Source: CALMEC01 sp964628685
GTDB taxonomy: Bacteria > Actinomycetota > Thermoleophilia > Miltoncostaeales > Miltoncostaeaceae
Length of the DNA stretch: 64,000 nucleotides
Direction of reading: 5' to 3'
Assembly: GCA_964628685.1 (NCBI GenBank)
Contig: CAZVNM010000001.1
Location: forward strand, 558,001-622,000
The notes below the pieces were generated by a model. The model saw only the letters and a list, made by a program, of their open reading frames with translations, was not told the DNA's origin and did not search any database. How positions within the stretch are numbered: the first letter of the stretch is position 1; each line of letters starts with the position of its first letter. The position numbers and the translations under genes were made by a program. Shown here piece after piece: positions 44,577 through 53,030 of the stretch.

Positions 44577-46007
44577 TCAGTCGCCGCGGGCGCGCAGTCG
44601 TTCGGCGAGCCGGTGCAGGAGATCGCCCATCGCGCGGGGCTCGGGGTCCTCTCCGGGTGGGTGTTCGTCCGTGTCACCGCGACGCGCGTTCTCGTGGCGT
44701 TCCATCATCGCGATGCCGGCCCGCTCACCCTCCTCCGCGACCACCGCGCCCTCCGGCGTGGCGACCGACAGTTCGGCCGCCCGCAGGTCACCGGTGCGCA
44801 GGTCCACCTGTTCACTGATGTAGCGCAGGATCACGGTGACGGTGGCCGCCACCGGGACGGCCAGGAACGCGCCGATGATCCCGAAGAGCGTTCCCGCGCC
44901 GGCGACCGCCAGGAGGATGATGGCCGGGTGCATCTCCATGGTGCGGCTCTGCAGGACGGGCTGCAGGAGATTGCCCTCCAGCTGCTGCACGGCGATGATG
45001 ATGGCGAGGACGATCAGGGCGGTGGTGAACCCGTTGGAGACGAGCGCCACGAGCACCGCCAGGGTGCCGACGGCGACCGCACCGACGATCGGGATGAGCC
45101 CGCCGAAGAAGGTCATGACCGCAAGCGCGAAGGCCAGCGGGACCCCCAGGATCACGAGGCCGATCCCGATGAGGATCGCATCGACCGCGCTCACCAGCAT
45201 CTGCACCCGCAGGAATCCGCTGAGCGTGGACCAGATGCGGCTGAAGAGCTCGGTCAGGTGCTGTCCGGCGTGCCGGCCGGACACGCGCCGCACCCACGGC
45301 AGGAACCGCGGGCCGTCCTTCAGGAAGAAGAAGGTCAGGACGATCACGATCAGCATCGAGAAGACGAACGTGCCGATCGCGGTGACGCCCGAGAAGACGC
45401 CGCTCGCGATGTCGGACGACCGCTCCTGCAGCCACCGCTGCGCGTCGTTCGTGAACTCGTCCAGGCGCTCGTTCTCGATGTTGAGCGGCGGACCGGCCAT
45501 CCACTCGCGCACCTTCAACACGCCGTCCGCCGCACGGTTGACGAGCACCGCCGACTGGTCGACCACCGACGGCGCGATGGCGACGAGGATGCCGCCGATG
45601 GCCGCCAGGGATACGAGGATGACGCTGATGGCGGCCAGGGAGGCCGGCACCCCCCGGGCGGTGATCCAGCGCACGGCCGGCCACAGGAGCGACGCCAGGA
45701 GCAGCGCGAAGAAGATCGGGACGATGCCCGACCACACCTTGTTGATCACCCAGATCACGCCGCCCACGGCGACCGCGATGATGATCAGGCGAAGCGACCA
45801 CTCCGACGCCGCGCGCAGGCCGCGACCGATGACGTATCCGCGCTCGATCCCCACGTTGGTCGTGGGTGCGGGCTCGCCCACGGGCGGGCGCTTGGTGCGG
45901 GGCACCTGCGGGGGGTCATGCCCCGGATCGCCGGCGGGGTCGGGTCGGGTGGCCGCGTCCTCGTCGGCGAGTGTGTGGGGTTCGGGTGGCTCGGTGGGAT
46001 CGGTCAT
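44577..46007 (-). CDS. AI-2E family (PerM-like) transporter
   Basis: 476 residues. A Pro/Asp-rich cytoplasmic N-terminus (about 1-60) is followed by the AI-2E/PerM membrane domain with about eight helices (LRLIIIAVAVGGVIWVINKV..., FSMLIVIVLTFFFLKDGPRF). The family segment GLIPIVGAVAVGTLAVLVAL and a LEGNLLQPVLQSRTMEMHPA loop are present. The C-terminus is a charged tail of about 80 residues. Members export autoinducer-2, ions or other solutes. ATG 46007 is chosen over the GTG three codons upstream. It is divergent from the ogt gene, with a 132-bp intergenic region. Confidence 0.9.
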   Translation of the reverse strand: MTDPTEPPEPHTLADEDAATRPDPAGDPGHDPPQVPRTKRPPVGEPAPTTNVGIERGYVIGRGLRAASEWSLRLIIIAVAVGGVIWVINKVWSGIVPIFFALLLASLLWPAVRWITARGVPASLAAISVILVSLAAIGGILVAIAPSVVDQSAVLVNRAADGVLKVREWMAGPPLNIENERLDEFTNDAQRWLQERSSDIASGVFSGVTAIGTFVFSMLIVIVLTFFFLKDGPRFLPWVRRVSGRHAGQHLTELFSRIWSTLSGFLRVQMLVSAVDAILIGIGLVILGVPLAFALAVMTFFGGLIPIVGAVAVGTLAVLVALVSNGFTTALIVLAIIIAVQQLEGNLLQPVLQSRTMEMHPAIILLAVAGAGTLFGIIGAFLAVPVAATVTVILRYISEQVDLRTGDLRAAELSVATPEGAVVAEEGERAGIAMMERHENARRGDTDEHPPGEDPEPRAMGDLLHRLAERLRARGD

Positions 46008-46139
46008 GGGGGGCACAGCGTGCCAGACGGAGCGGGCGACGGAACCGCGTGCCCGGCGTCATCTGTTCCCATCCGACCGCGGGTCAACCGCGGCGCGCGG
46101 TCGACCTCACGAAATACCGGTGCCCGACGTCTTCAGGGC

Positions 46140-46682
46140 ATGACCGGGCATACACTCGCGGCGGTGCCGCGCAATCACACATCCGCGTGTCGTCACATCG
46201 TCCTGCCGTCGCCGATCGGCGACCTGACCGTCGTCGCCGACGCCGCGGGGCTCGTGGGTCTCTACATGCCCGACCACCTGCGCGCGCCGGCGCCGCACGC
46301 GCTGGGAGCCCGCGTCGACACCGGGTTCGACGATGTCGCCGACCAGCTGGACGAGTACTTCGCCGGCCGGCGGCGGACGTTCGACCTGGACCTGGCGCCG
46401 CGGGGTGAGCCGTTCCAGCGGTCGGTGTGGGACGCGCTCCTGGCGATCCCGTTCGGTGAGCGGCGCACCTACGGAGCGCTGGCGGCCGCGCTCGACCGGC
46501 CGGGCGCGGCCCAGGCGGTGGGCGCCGCCAACGCCCGCAACCCGATCTCGATCATCATCCCCTGCCATCGGGTGGTCGGCGCGGGCGGTGCTCTGGTGGG
46601 CTACGCGGGCGGCCTGGAGCGCAAGCGCTTCCTGCTGGACCTCGAGGCGCGCGTGTCGGGAACGTTCGACCGGCTGGTGTGA
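46140..46682 (+). CDS. ogt: Methylated-DNA--protein-cysteine methyltransferase 1
   Basis: 180 residues. It removes methyl groups from O6-methylguanine in DNA by irreversible transfer to its own cysteine. The acceptor C142 lies in IIPCHRVVG, and the DNA-binding helix segment FGERRTYGALAAALDRPGAAQAVGAANARNP precedes it. The N-terminal half (SPIGDLTVVADAAGLVGLY) is the usual ribonuclease-H-like fold. Length is normal for Ogt/Ada-C proteins. It is the first gene of a tight four-gene alkylation-repair cluster: only 3 bases separate it from the sigma factor gene. Confidence 0.95.
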   Translation: MTGHTLAAVPRNHTSACRHIVLPSPIGDLTVVADAAGLVGLYMPDHLRAPAPHALGARVDTGFDDVADQLDEYFAGRRRTFDLDLAPRGEPFQRSVWDALLAIPFGERRTYGALAAALDRPGAAQAVGAANARNPISIIIPCHRVVGAGGALVGYAGGLERKRFLLDLEARVSGTFDRLV

Positions 46683-46685
46683 CCG

Positions 46686-47189
46686 GTGGCCCGCGCGCGC
46701 CCATCCCCGGGGACGGTCCTGCCGTTCGAGCGGCTGGTCACCGACCACGGCGCAACGGTCCTGCGGGTGTGTCGCGCGGTGCTGGGTCCGTCCGACGCCG
46801 ACGACGCCTGGTCCGAGACCTTCCTCGCCGCGCTTCGCGCCTACCCGGACGCGGGCGTCGTCGATCATGAGGCCTGGCTCGTGACGATCGCCCACCGCAG
46901 GGCCGTCGACCTGGCCCGTGCCCGAGCACGCCGTCCGGTGCCGGTGGCCGAGATGCGCGACGCGGCCACCGACGAGCGCCCCGACGAGACCGGCGCGGCG
47001 TGGGAGGCGCTGCGCGACCTCTCCCAGCGGCAGCGCGCGGCGGTCGTCTATCACCACGTCGCCGGCCTGCCGTATCGGCGTGTGGCCGAGATCCTGGGAG
47101 GTTCGGAGGACGCCGCCCGTCGCGCCGCCGCCGACGGCATCGCCGCTCTGCGCGCCTCGCTCACCACGACGTCCGAGGAGGACGGATGA
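46686..47189 (+). CDS. ECF-like RNA polymerase sigma factor in alkylation-repair cluster
   Basis: 167 residues with sigma region 2 (about 15-85: VTDHGATVLRVCRAVLGPSDADDAWSETFLAALRAYP...WLVTIAHRRAVDLARARARR) and region 4 (about 105-160: WEALRDLSQRQRAAVVYHHVAGLPYRRVAEILGGSEDAARRAAADG). The usual ECF linker is short. Region 4 ends with an atypical Ala-rich helix-turn-helix where ECF factors have SxGTVKSR. GTG 46686 starts 3 bases after the ogt stop and the stop overlaps the second ogt start (ATGA). No anti-sigma gene is present, so the control mechanism is unclear. It may activate this cluster in response to DNA methylation (inference). Confidence 0.85.
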   Translation: MARARPSPGTVLPFERLVTDHGATVLRVCRAVLGPSDADDAWSETFLAALRAYPDAGVVDHEAWLVTIAHRRAVDLARARARRPVPVAEMRDAATDERPDETGAAWEALRDLSQRQRAAVVYHHVAGLPYRRVAEILGGSEDAARRAAADGIAALRASLTTTSEEDG

Positions 47190-47800
47190 CGCCACGCGAC
47201 CCGATCCCCGTTTCGCAGCCGGACCCGGCGCATCTCGCCCGGCTGCGGGAGCGGTTGGCCGCCGACGCCGACGACGCGGACGCGCTGGACGTCGGCTACC
47301 GGTTCGTCGACTCCCCCATCGGCCGCCTGCTGCTGGCGGCCACGTCGCAGGGTCTCCTGCGCGTGGGCTTCACCTGGGAGCGCTCCGCCGACGACGAGTT
47401 GCAGTGGCTCGCCGACAACGTGAGCCCCCGCATCCTGCCGGCGCCGCGCCGTCTGGACGCCGCGGCGCGTGAGATCGACGAGTACTTCGCCGGTGGTCGC
47501 ACCGACTTCGACCTCCCGCTCGACATGCGCCTCAGCCGCGGGTTTCGCCTCGAGGTGCTCGATGCGCTTCGTCGTGTGCCGTACGGCGTCACCGAGAGCT
47601 ACGCGGGCCTGGCCGCCGACGCCGGCCGTCCCCGGGCCGTGCGGGCAACCGCCACGGCCTGCGCCACCAACCCGATCCCGCTGGTCATTCCGTGCCACCG
47701 GATCGTCCGGTCGGACGGATCGATGGGTGAGTACGGCGGTGGCGCCGACCGCAAGGAGGCGCTCCTGCGGCTGGAGGGGGTCACGTGGGATACACGCTGA
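47186..47800 (+). CDS. Methylated-DNA--protein-cysteine methyltransferase 2
   Basis: 204 residues, a second Ogt-type protein. The acceptor C170 is in VIPCHRIVRSDGS and the DNA-binding part is VPYGVTESYAGLAADAGRPRAVRATATACATNP. The N-terminus is about 25 residues longer than in the first copy (hydrophilic). The recognition segment differs: ESYAGLA replaces RTYGALA, and ATACATN replaces GAANARN, so it may prefer other lesions. The start overlaps the sigma factor stop and the stop overlaps the next gene by 16 bases, showing tight coupling. Confidence 0.93.
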   Translation: MTPRDPIPVSQPDPAHLARLRERLAADADDADALDVGYRFVDSPIGRLLLAATSQGLLRVGFTWERSADDELQWLADNVSPRILPAPRRLDAAAREIDEYFAGGRTDFDLPLDMRLSRGFRLEVLDALRRVPYGVTESYAGLAADAGRPRAVRATATACATNPIPLVIPCHRIVRSDGSMGEYGGGADRKEALLRLEGVTWDTR

Positions 47801-48054
47801 TGGGCGCCGACGGCCAGGCGTACCGAAGCGACGTGCCGGGCACGCTCGGCGGGAACGCACGCAGCCGCATCCACGGACGACTCGACTGCCCGGCGGCGCT
47901 GCGCGCGATCCGGCGGGGCGGATACGTGGAGCAGCGCGTCTTCTTCGCCGACGAGGCCACCGCGATGGCCGCCGGCTTCCGGCCGTGCGGTGCCTGTCTG
48001 CGCGACGCGTACCGGGAGTGGAAGCGTTCGAGCGCCGCCGCACCACGCCCGTGA
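47785..48054 (+). CDS. Ada metal-binding domain-like small zinc protein
   Basis: 89 residues. It resembles the N-terminal zinc module of Ada in the form LGGNARSRIHGRLDC...VFFADEATAMAAGFRPCGAC. Likely ligands are H30, C35, C68 and C71. In E. coli Ada all four are Cys and one (C38) accepts methyl from phosphotriesters. Here a histidine replaces one, as in the group of Ada-like zinc modules attached to nucleases. It could sense or bind damaged DNA as a separate polypeptide. GTG 47785 lies inside the end of the second ogt gene. It ends 3 bases before a tandem-repeat tract. Confidence 0.82.
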   Translation: MGYTLMGADGQAYRSDVPGTLGGNARSRIHGRLDCPAALRAIRRGGYVEQRVFFADEATAMAAGFRPCGACLRDAYREWKRSSAAAPRP

Positions 48055-48057
48055 CGT

Positions 48058-48221
48058 CGCCGGAGGACTGACAATCGCCGGAGGCCTGACGGCGCCGGAG
48101 GCCTGACGCCCGAGACGTCGCCGGAGGCCTGACGATCGCCGGAGGCCTGACGCGCGGGAGTCGCCGGAGGCCTGACGCCCGAGACGTCGCCAGAGGCCCG
48201 ACGACCGCCGGATGAGCCCGT
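48058..48221 (+). repeat. Tandem repeat tract, eight units of CGCCGGAGGCCTGACG type
   Basis: Units begin at 48058, 48076, 48093, 48119, 48137, 48162, 48188 and 48206. Spacings are 18, 17, 26, 18, 25, 26 and 18 nt. The longer spacings mostly contain CCCGAGACGT. The first and last two units are degenerate. It starts 4 bases after the Ada-like gene. Confidence 0.85.
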
Positions 48222-48305
48222 GCGCCTACCCCCGTGCGCGGTGGGCGGACCGTCGGTCGGCCAGAGCCCCGGCGATCACGGGGCCGCGGCCGCGCTCGAC
48301 GTGCA

Positions 48306-48431
48306 CCCAACGTCCGATCGAACGGCCGCAACCGTTCGATCGAACGTTCCCGACCGTTCACTGTTCACACACCCGACCACGTCCCGACACGATCCCGTGA
48401 CGAACACCGCGTGTCCCGTGACACACCGGCC
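48306..48431 (+). repeat. Palindromic repeat element, copy B1
   Basis: Palindromes CGTCCGATCGAACG (48311-48324) and CGTTCGATCGAACG (48333-48346), then CCGTTCACTGTTCAC (48354-48368): spacing 22 and 21 nt as in copies A1 and A2. The 60 bases after this are nearly identical to copy B2 and include two CCCGTGAC motifs. Confidence 0.88.
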
Positions 48432-48555
48432 GTTTGCTCCGTCCCCCGGGGGCTGACCCCGACCCAACCGACCGGTCGCGTGGGGGGTGTTCGAAGGTGT
48501 GAACGGGACAGAGGGATCGGACAGACACGCCAACGCACCGGCCGGCCCGGCCCAC

Positions 48556-48681
48556 CCCAACGTCCGATCGAACGACCGCAACCGTTCAATCGAACGTCCC
48601 CCACCGTTCACTGTTCACACACCCGACGGCGTCCCGACACGATCCCGTGACGAACACCGCGTGTCCCGTGACACATCGGCC
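48556..48681 (+). repeat. Palindromic repeat element, copy B2
   Basis: Palindromes at 48561-48574 and 48583-48596, and CCGTTCACTGTTCAC at 48604-48618. It lies exactly 250 bp after copy B1 and matches it over about 126 bp with only a handful of changes. Confidence 0.88.
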
Positions 48682-49048
48682 CGGCATCGGAACCGGCTCC
48701 GACCGGTCACGCGGCCCCCGCATGCGCCGGAGCCTGTGAACGACGTCACGAATCGGGGCATCCGGCGTCGGCCCCGGTGTGCGCACCGCGATCGGTGGTA
48801 CGGACCGAGAAGGGGCCGGTCGGATGTGGGTCCGGGCAGCGGACCGCCGCGCGGCACCCGTCCCTGCCACCCGCGACGACATCATGAGCACACCGCAATC
48901 CCACAGCGCCCCGATCCCCCGCCCGGGGACACAACGACCCGCGACCGCCGACGTCGCCCGGACGGGACGCACCGGCGACGCCGGACGTCGACGATCCGCG
49001 CGGGCCACCGGTGCCGACGCGAGCGGCGTGCGGATGGTGGGTGCCTGA

Positions 49049-49966
49049 ATGGACGCGCCGTTCTCAGGTCCGGTCGGACGCGACGAGATCGTGGCGCGGA
49101 TCGCGGCCCATCCGGTGCACGGCTCGTACCGCGCGCGACGCGAGGCGTTCGCCCGGTTGACGCTCGGCGACGACGCGTCCGCGGAGCCGCGGACCCCGCT
49201 GCGGATCGACGGCGAGGGGGCGACGATCGTCTACCTGCACGGCGGCGGGTACGTCTTCGGATCACCGCAGACCCACCGTCGGATCGCGGTGGAGCTCGCG
49301 CAGCGCACGGGCGTGAGCGTCGTCGCACCCGCCTACCCGCTCGCTCCGGAGTACGTGTGGCCGGCGCAGCTCGAGGCCGCGATGGGCGCGGTCAGCGGGG
49401 TCGAGGGCCCCGTGGTCCTGGCCGGTGACTCGGCCGGCGGCCATCTGGCGCTCGTCACGGCGCTCGAGCTCGCGCGGCGCGGCAGGCGGGCGGCCGGTCT
49501 CGTGCTCTTCTCGCCGAACACGGACCGGACCGGCCTCTCCTGCACCCGGGAGCGCAACAACCCGCGCGATCCCATGGTCGACGCCGAGACCGACCGTGAT
49601 CTGGCGCTACTCGCCTTCGCCGGTCTCGCCGACGACGACCCACAGGTCTCGCCGGTCCTGGACGTGCTCGATCTTCTGCCGCCGCTCTACATCGAGGTCG
49701 GAAAACACGAGGTCCTGCTCGGGGACAGCCTGCTCCTGGCCGAACGCGCCCGGCGGGCCGCCATCACCGTGACGCTGCACGTGGACGCGCAGGGCCTTCA
49801 CATGATGCAGCTGTGGGCACCGTGGTGGCCGGTCGCGGCGGCCTCGCTCGACCGTGCCTCGTGCTTCGTGCGGACGGTGGTCGGCAGCCGCGGTGGGGGT
49901 CGCGGCACACGTGATTCCAATCGGAGGACGGCCCGTCCTTCTCGACGGGAAGGAGCGGGACGATGA
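49049..49966 (+). CDS. Alpha/beta hydrolase of the hormone-sensitive-lipase type
   Basis: 305 residues, cytosolic esterase-like. The oxyanion motif YLHGGGYVFGSP (about 60-71) and the nucleophile motif LAGDSAGGHLAL (Ser about 130) mark the HSL family. The acid residue is expected in IEVGKHEVLLGDS, where the family Asp appears as Glu or the later Asp. The catalytic His is in GLHMMQLW. The C-terminal 30 residues are basic and lie mostly over the start of the next gene. The stop overlaps the Rieske/FAD gene (ATGA), so the two are cotranslated. The substrate is unknown. Confidence 0.9.
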   Translation: MDAPFSGPVGRDEIVARIAAHPVHGSYRARREAFARLTLGDDASAEPRTPLRIDGEGATIVYLHGGGYVFGSPQTHRRIAVELAQRTGVSVVAPAYPLAPEYVWPAQLEAAMGAVSGVEGPVVLAGDSAGGHLALVTALELARRGRRAAGLVLFSPNTDRTGLSCTRERNNPRDPMVDAETDRDLALLAFAGLADDDPQVSPVLDVLDLLPPLYIEVGKHEVLLGDSLLLAERARRAAITVTLHVDAQGLHMMQLWAPWWPVAAASLDRASCFVRTVVGSRGGGRGTRDSNRRTARPSRREGAGR

Positions 49967-51507
49967 CACCGGATGCGGGCGGGGATCGCGACCACGACCT
50001 CACCACGGGGGTGACCCTCGCGGACTTCGGCGGTCGCGATCTGCTGCGCGGCCATGTGGGTGACGAGGCGGTCCTGCTCGTTCGACGCGGCGACGAGGTG
50101 CTGGCGATCGGGGCGTTCTGCACCCACTACGGCGGACCGCTCGAGAAGGGCATCGTGGTGGACGAGACGGTGAGATGCCCGTGGCACCACGCCTGCTTCT
50201 CGCTTCGCACGGGGGAGGCCGTCGGCGGACCGGCCTTCGACCCGGTGACGACCTGGCGGGTCGAGCGCGACGGCGACGCCATCGTCGTGCGCGACCGCCT
50301 CGAGACGCGACCCCCGACCGAGGGGCCCACCAGCGGCGAGATGCCACGAGACGTCCTCATCATCGGTGGCGGCGCCGCCGGCTTCGCCTGCGCCGAGATG
50401 CTCCGCCGGCACGGATTCGAGGGGCGCATCACCATGCTGAGCGCCGACCGCGACGCCCCCTACGACCGGCCCACGCTTTCGAAGGGATTCCTGAGCGGCG
50501 CCGCCGGCGACGACGGCCTCCCCCTCCGACCGGAGGCGTACTACGACGACAACGCCATCGACCTGCGACTGCACACGCGGGTGAGCTCGATCGACCTGGA
50601 CGGGCGGACGGTCGTCGACGAGGACGGAGGCAGCCACGAGTTCGACCGCCTCGTGCTCGCAACCGGCGCCGAGCCCATCCGGCTGAAGCTCCCGGGCGCC
50701 GACCAGGACCACGTCTTCACCCTTCGCACGGCGCAGGACAGCAGGCGCATCGTCGCCGCAGCACGCGACGCCACGACGGCGGTCGTGGTCGGGTCCGGGT
50801 TCATCGGACTCGAGACGGCCGCGGCGCTCACCGAACGGGGGCTCGCTGTCAATGTCGTCACCCTCGACGAGCATCCGCTCGAGATGGTCATCGGCCGTCC
50901 GCTCGGCCAACGCGTCCAGGCCCAACACGAAGACCACGGGACCACATTCCACACCGGCACGTCGCTCAGCCGCATCGACCGGCACACCGCGGTCCTTGAG
51001 GACGGCACGGAGCTCGCCGCCGACATCGTCATCCTCGGCGTCGGGGTCCGGCCCCGGGTGGAGCTGGCCGAAGCGGCGGGGCTCGAGGTGGACGACGGCG
51101 TCCTGGTCGACGAGTGCCTGCGCACGGCCGCGCCCGGCGTCTATGCCGCCGGCGACATCGCCCGCTGGCGCGACCCGCGAAACGGCCGCACCCTGCGCGT
51201 CGAGCACTGGGTCGTGGCAGAGCGCCACGGTCAGCACATCGCGCGCAACATCCTCCATGGCGACCGACCGCTGCCGGACGTGCCGTTCTTCTGGAGCGGA
51301 CACCACGGCATGCAGATCCGCTACGTCGGGCACGCCGACGACTGGGACGAGATGACCATCGACGGCGATGTCGACGCCCTCGACTGCATGGTCCGCTTCA
51401 ACAGGGGCGGCCGCACACTCGCCATCGCGACGGTCGGCCGAGACGTGCAGGCGCTGCGGTGGGAGGCCGAGCAGGAAGTGCACCCGCCGGCGTCGCCCGC
51501 GCAGTGA
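49963..51507 (+). CDS. Rieske [2Fe-2S] domain fused to FAD-dependent pyridine nucleotide-disulfide-type reductase
   Basis: 514 residues. The N-terminal Rieske domain (about 14-110) has ligands C53/H55 (FCTHYGG) and C72/H75 (CPWHHACF). Then a ferredoxin-reductase/AIF-like flavoprotein: FAD motif VLIIGGGAAGFACAEML (about 130), NAD motif AVVVGSGFIGLETAAAL (about 270), VLATGAEP, and the second FAD motif VYAAGDIARW. A C-terminal reductase dimer domain follows. The architecture is that of AIFL/AIFM3 and Rieske-type ferredoxin reductases: it could move electrons between NAD(P)H and an unknown acceptor. It is coupled to the hydrolase gene upstream. Confidence 0.94.
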   Translation: MTPDAGGDRDHDLTTGVTLADFGGRDLLRGHVGDEAVLLVRRGDEVLAIGAFCTHYGGPLEKGIVVDETVRCPWHHACFSLRTGEAVGGPAFDPVTTWRVERDGDAIVVRDRLETRPPTEGPTSGEMPRDVLIIGGGAAGFACAEMLRRHGFEGRITMLSADRDAPYDRPTLSKGFLSGAAGDDGLPLRPEAYYDDNAIDLRLHTRVSSIDLDGRTVVDEDGGSHEFDRLVLATGAEPIRLKLPGADQDHVFTLRTAQDSRRIVAAARDATTAVVVGSGFIGLETAAALTERGLAVNVVTLDEHPLEMVIGRPLGQRVQAQHEDHGTTFHTGTSLSRIDRHTAVLEDGTELAADIVILGVGVRPRVELAEAAGLEVDDGVLVDECLRTAAPGVYAAGDIARWRDPRNGRTLRVEHWVVAERHGQHIARNILHGDRPLPDVPFFWSGHHGMQIRYVGHADDWDEMTIDGDVDALDCMVRFNRGGRTLAIATVGRDVQALRWEAEQEVHPPASPAQ

Positions 51508-51734
51508 CCGGACGGGTCGGATCGCCTGCGCCCGGATGCGTCGGCCCCGTCCACCCCGGGTACCGGAGTTCATCGCGGGGCGGCCGCCGGGCCGCGTCCG
51601 CGCAAACGCCGTTCATGCCCGGGGTCGGACATGCCACCCGCAGGGCGGCCCACGACGCGAACCTCACACCCTCCGATCGCGACCCGGTCCGGTCGGGCTA
51701 CCATACGTGCCCCATCGCGGATCCAGGAGGCGAC

Positions 51735-52148
51735 ATGGCCAGCCGGTACGAGCTCAGCATCGACGTGGACGCACCGGCCGACGTGACCTGGTCGATCGTC
51801 GGCGATCCCAACGGGGTGCCGCGCTGGTTTCCCAAGTATGTGGAGAGCGCGACCGACGGCGATCACCGCACCCTCACCAACGCCGACGGCGGCGTGCTGG
51901 TGGAGCGCATCCTCCTGCGCGACGACGCCGAGCGGCGCTACCGCTACTCGGTGATCGAGGGCCCACCGCTCGCCCACCACGAGGCCGGCTTCCACGTCCT
52001 TCCCCGTGGCGAGCACGGCAGCACCATCCTCTGGGACACCCACGCGGTCTTCCTGGACGCATCCATCGATGCCGAGGAGCGCCTGGCGCCGGCGCAGCGC
52101 GACGGCCTCGAGCGTCTGCGTGCGCTGTGCGAGGCCGCCGCCGGCTGA
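51735..52148 (+). CDS. SRPBCC (START/Bet v1-like) family protein
   Basis: 137 residues forming a single lipid/ligand-binding SRPBCC fold. The N-terminal strand and helix YELSIDVDAPADVTWSIVGDPNGVPRWFPKY are typical of the polyketide-cyclase/dehydratase (CoxG-like) branch, with RYRYSVIEGPP and GSTILWDTHAVF as later strands. The ligand is unknown. ATG 51735 has a perfect AGGAGG site 6 bases upstream, so longer frames are discarded. It is 227 bases after the Rieske/FAD gene; that gap holds no other gene. Confidence 0.9.
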   Translation: MASRYELSIDVDAPADVTWSIVGDPNGVPRWFPKYVESATDGDHRTLTNADGGVLVERILLRDDAERRYRYSVIEGPPLAHHEAGFHVLPRGEHGSTILWDTHAVFLDASIDAEERLAPAQRDGLERLRALCEAAAG

Positions 52149-52226
52149 AGTTCCCGGCGCTCGGTGGACGGTCCACCGCCGGGGTCGTCCTCACGATCCC
52201 CGGCGGTTTCCCGCTGCGACCACCGG

Positions 52227-53030
52227 CTAGGACATCGCGAAGAACCGCTGCGGGCGGTTGCGCCCCATACCCCACGGGTGGGCCGGGGATGCACCGGCCG
52301 CGAGCCGCCACGCCACGGTCACGTCGCCGCGCACACGACCCGTCCGCACCGTGCGACGGACATCGCCGATGGCCGCCGACGTCTGCCGGTTGATCGCCGC
52401 CATGATCTGCGCACGTGTGGCACCCACGGGGACCGTGACCCTGATGAACGCCCAGCGACTGCGACCCCAGTGGGGGCGATCCTCCCGGTACGTGAGGACG
52501 CCGTCGCGCAGGTAGCCCTGGGTGCGGGCGGCCAGACGGGTGGTCGGGTTGAGATAGCGGTCGACCTGGAACCACATCGACACGAGGGCCGGGTACCTGC
52601 CGGTGAGGACCACCGCGGTGGGGTCATCGGCCACGACGACGGTGGGACGATTGAACCGCGACCACACCGCACCGTCCGAGCGCAGCAACCTGAACGTGCA
52701 GCGCGCGCCCACCTCGAGCCCGTGCACGACGACGGCCCGTCCGCTCCTGGGAAGCCAGACGGTGCGGACCTCCCGATCACCCGTCGAGGTGACGCATGTC
52801 AACCTGACGGGGAAGCGCGCGGCGTCACCGTGCGGGTCGCCGGGGGCGGGGTCGATGATCCGCATCCGCAGGCTGATCGAACTCTGGCCGGCCGACAGGA
52901 CCGACGACTCGCGCGTGGCCGGGGGAGCCGGCTGCGCGGGTGGCGCCGGCGTGGCGGGCGGCGCGGGCGTGGGTGCCGGGTAGGTGTTGGTGAGCACCGC
53001 GGCGGCGGGCGTCGGTCCCACCGTCAGTAG
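52227..53030 (-). pseudogene. C-terminal part of the SdrD-like surface protein, displaced by a frameshift
   Basis: This minus-strand frame continues the protein of the overlapping upstream frame. At about 53,020-53,035 the main frame leaves the expected sequence (after VGVEFAPTT-type residues). The frame one base over resumes with TVGPTPAAAVLTNTYPAP, the normal end of a DUF5979 domain. It then has a Pro/Ala linker, a second DUF5979-like domain (IIDPAPGDPHGDAARFPVRL...) and an unassigned C-terminal domain of about 110 residues (HWGRSRWAFIRVTVPVGATR). Without frameshifting this part is not made. The first 34 codons of the frame beyond 53,030 are not coding. Confidence 0.75.

Larger units (their letters stand above)
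48055..49048. other. 994-bp repeat-rich region without a convincing gene
   Basis: It holds a tandem repeat tract (48058-48221) and two near-identical 126-bp copies (48306-48431 and 48556-48681) of the palindromic element also seen at 30.6-31 kb. From 48690 to 49048 nothing is recognisable except a doubtful 54-codon frame (ATG 48884) that is Pro/Arg/Ala-rich. That frame ends in TGA immediately before the ATG of the hydrolase; it could be a leader but has no coding signature. Confidence 0.7.

Noticed and set aside
48058..48221. Tandem tract considered as a CRISPR array
   Set aside because: Units are 16 nt with 1-10 nt between them, no unique spacers of 30 nt or so, and no cas genes in the window.
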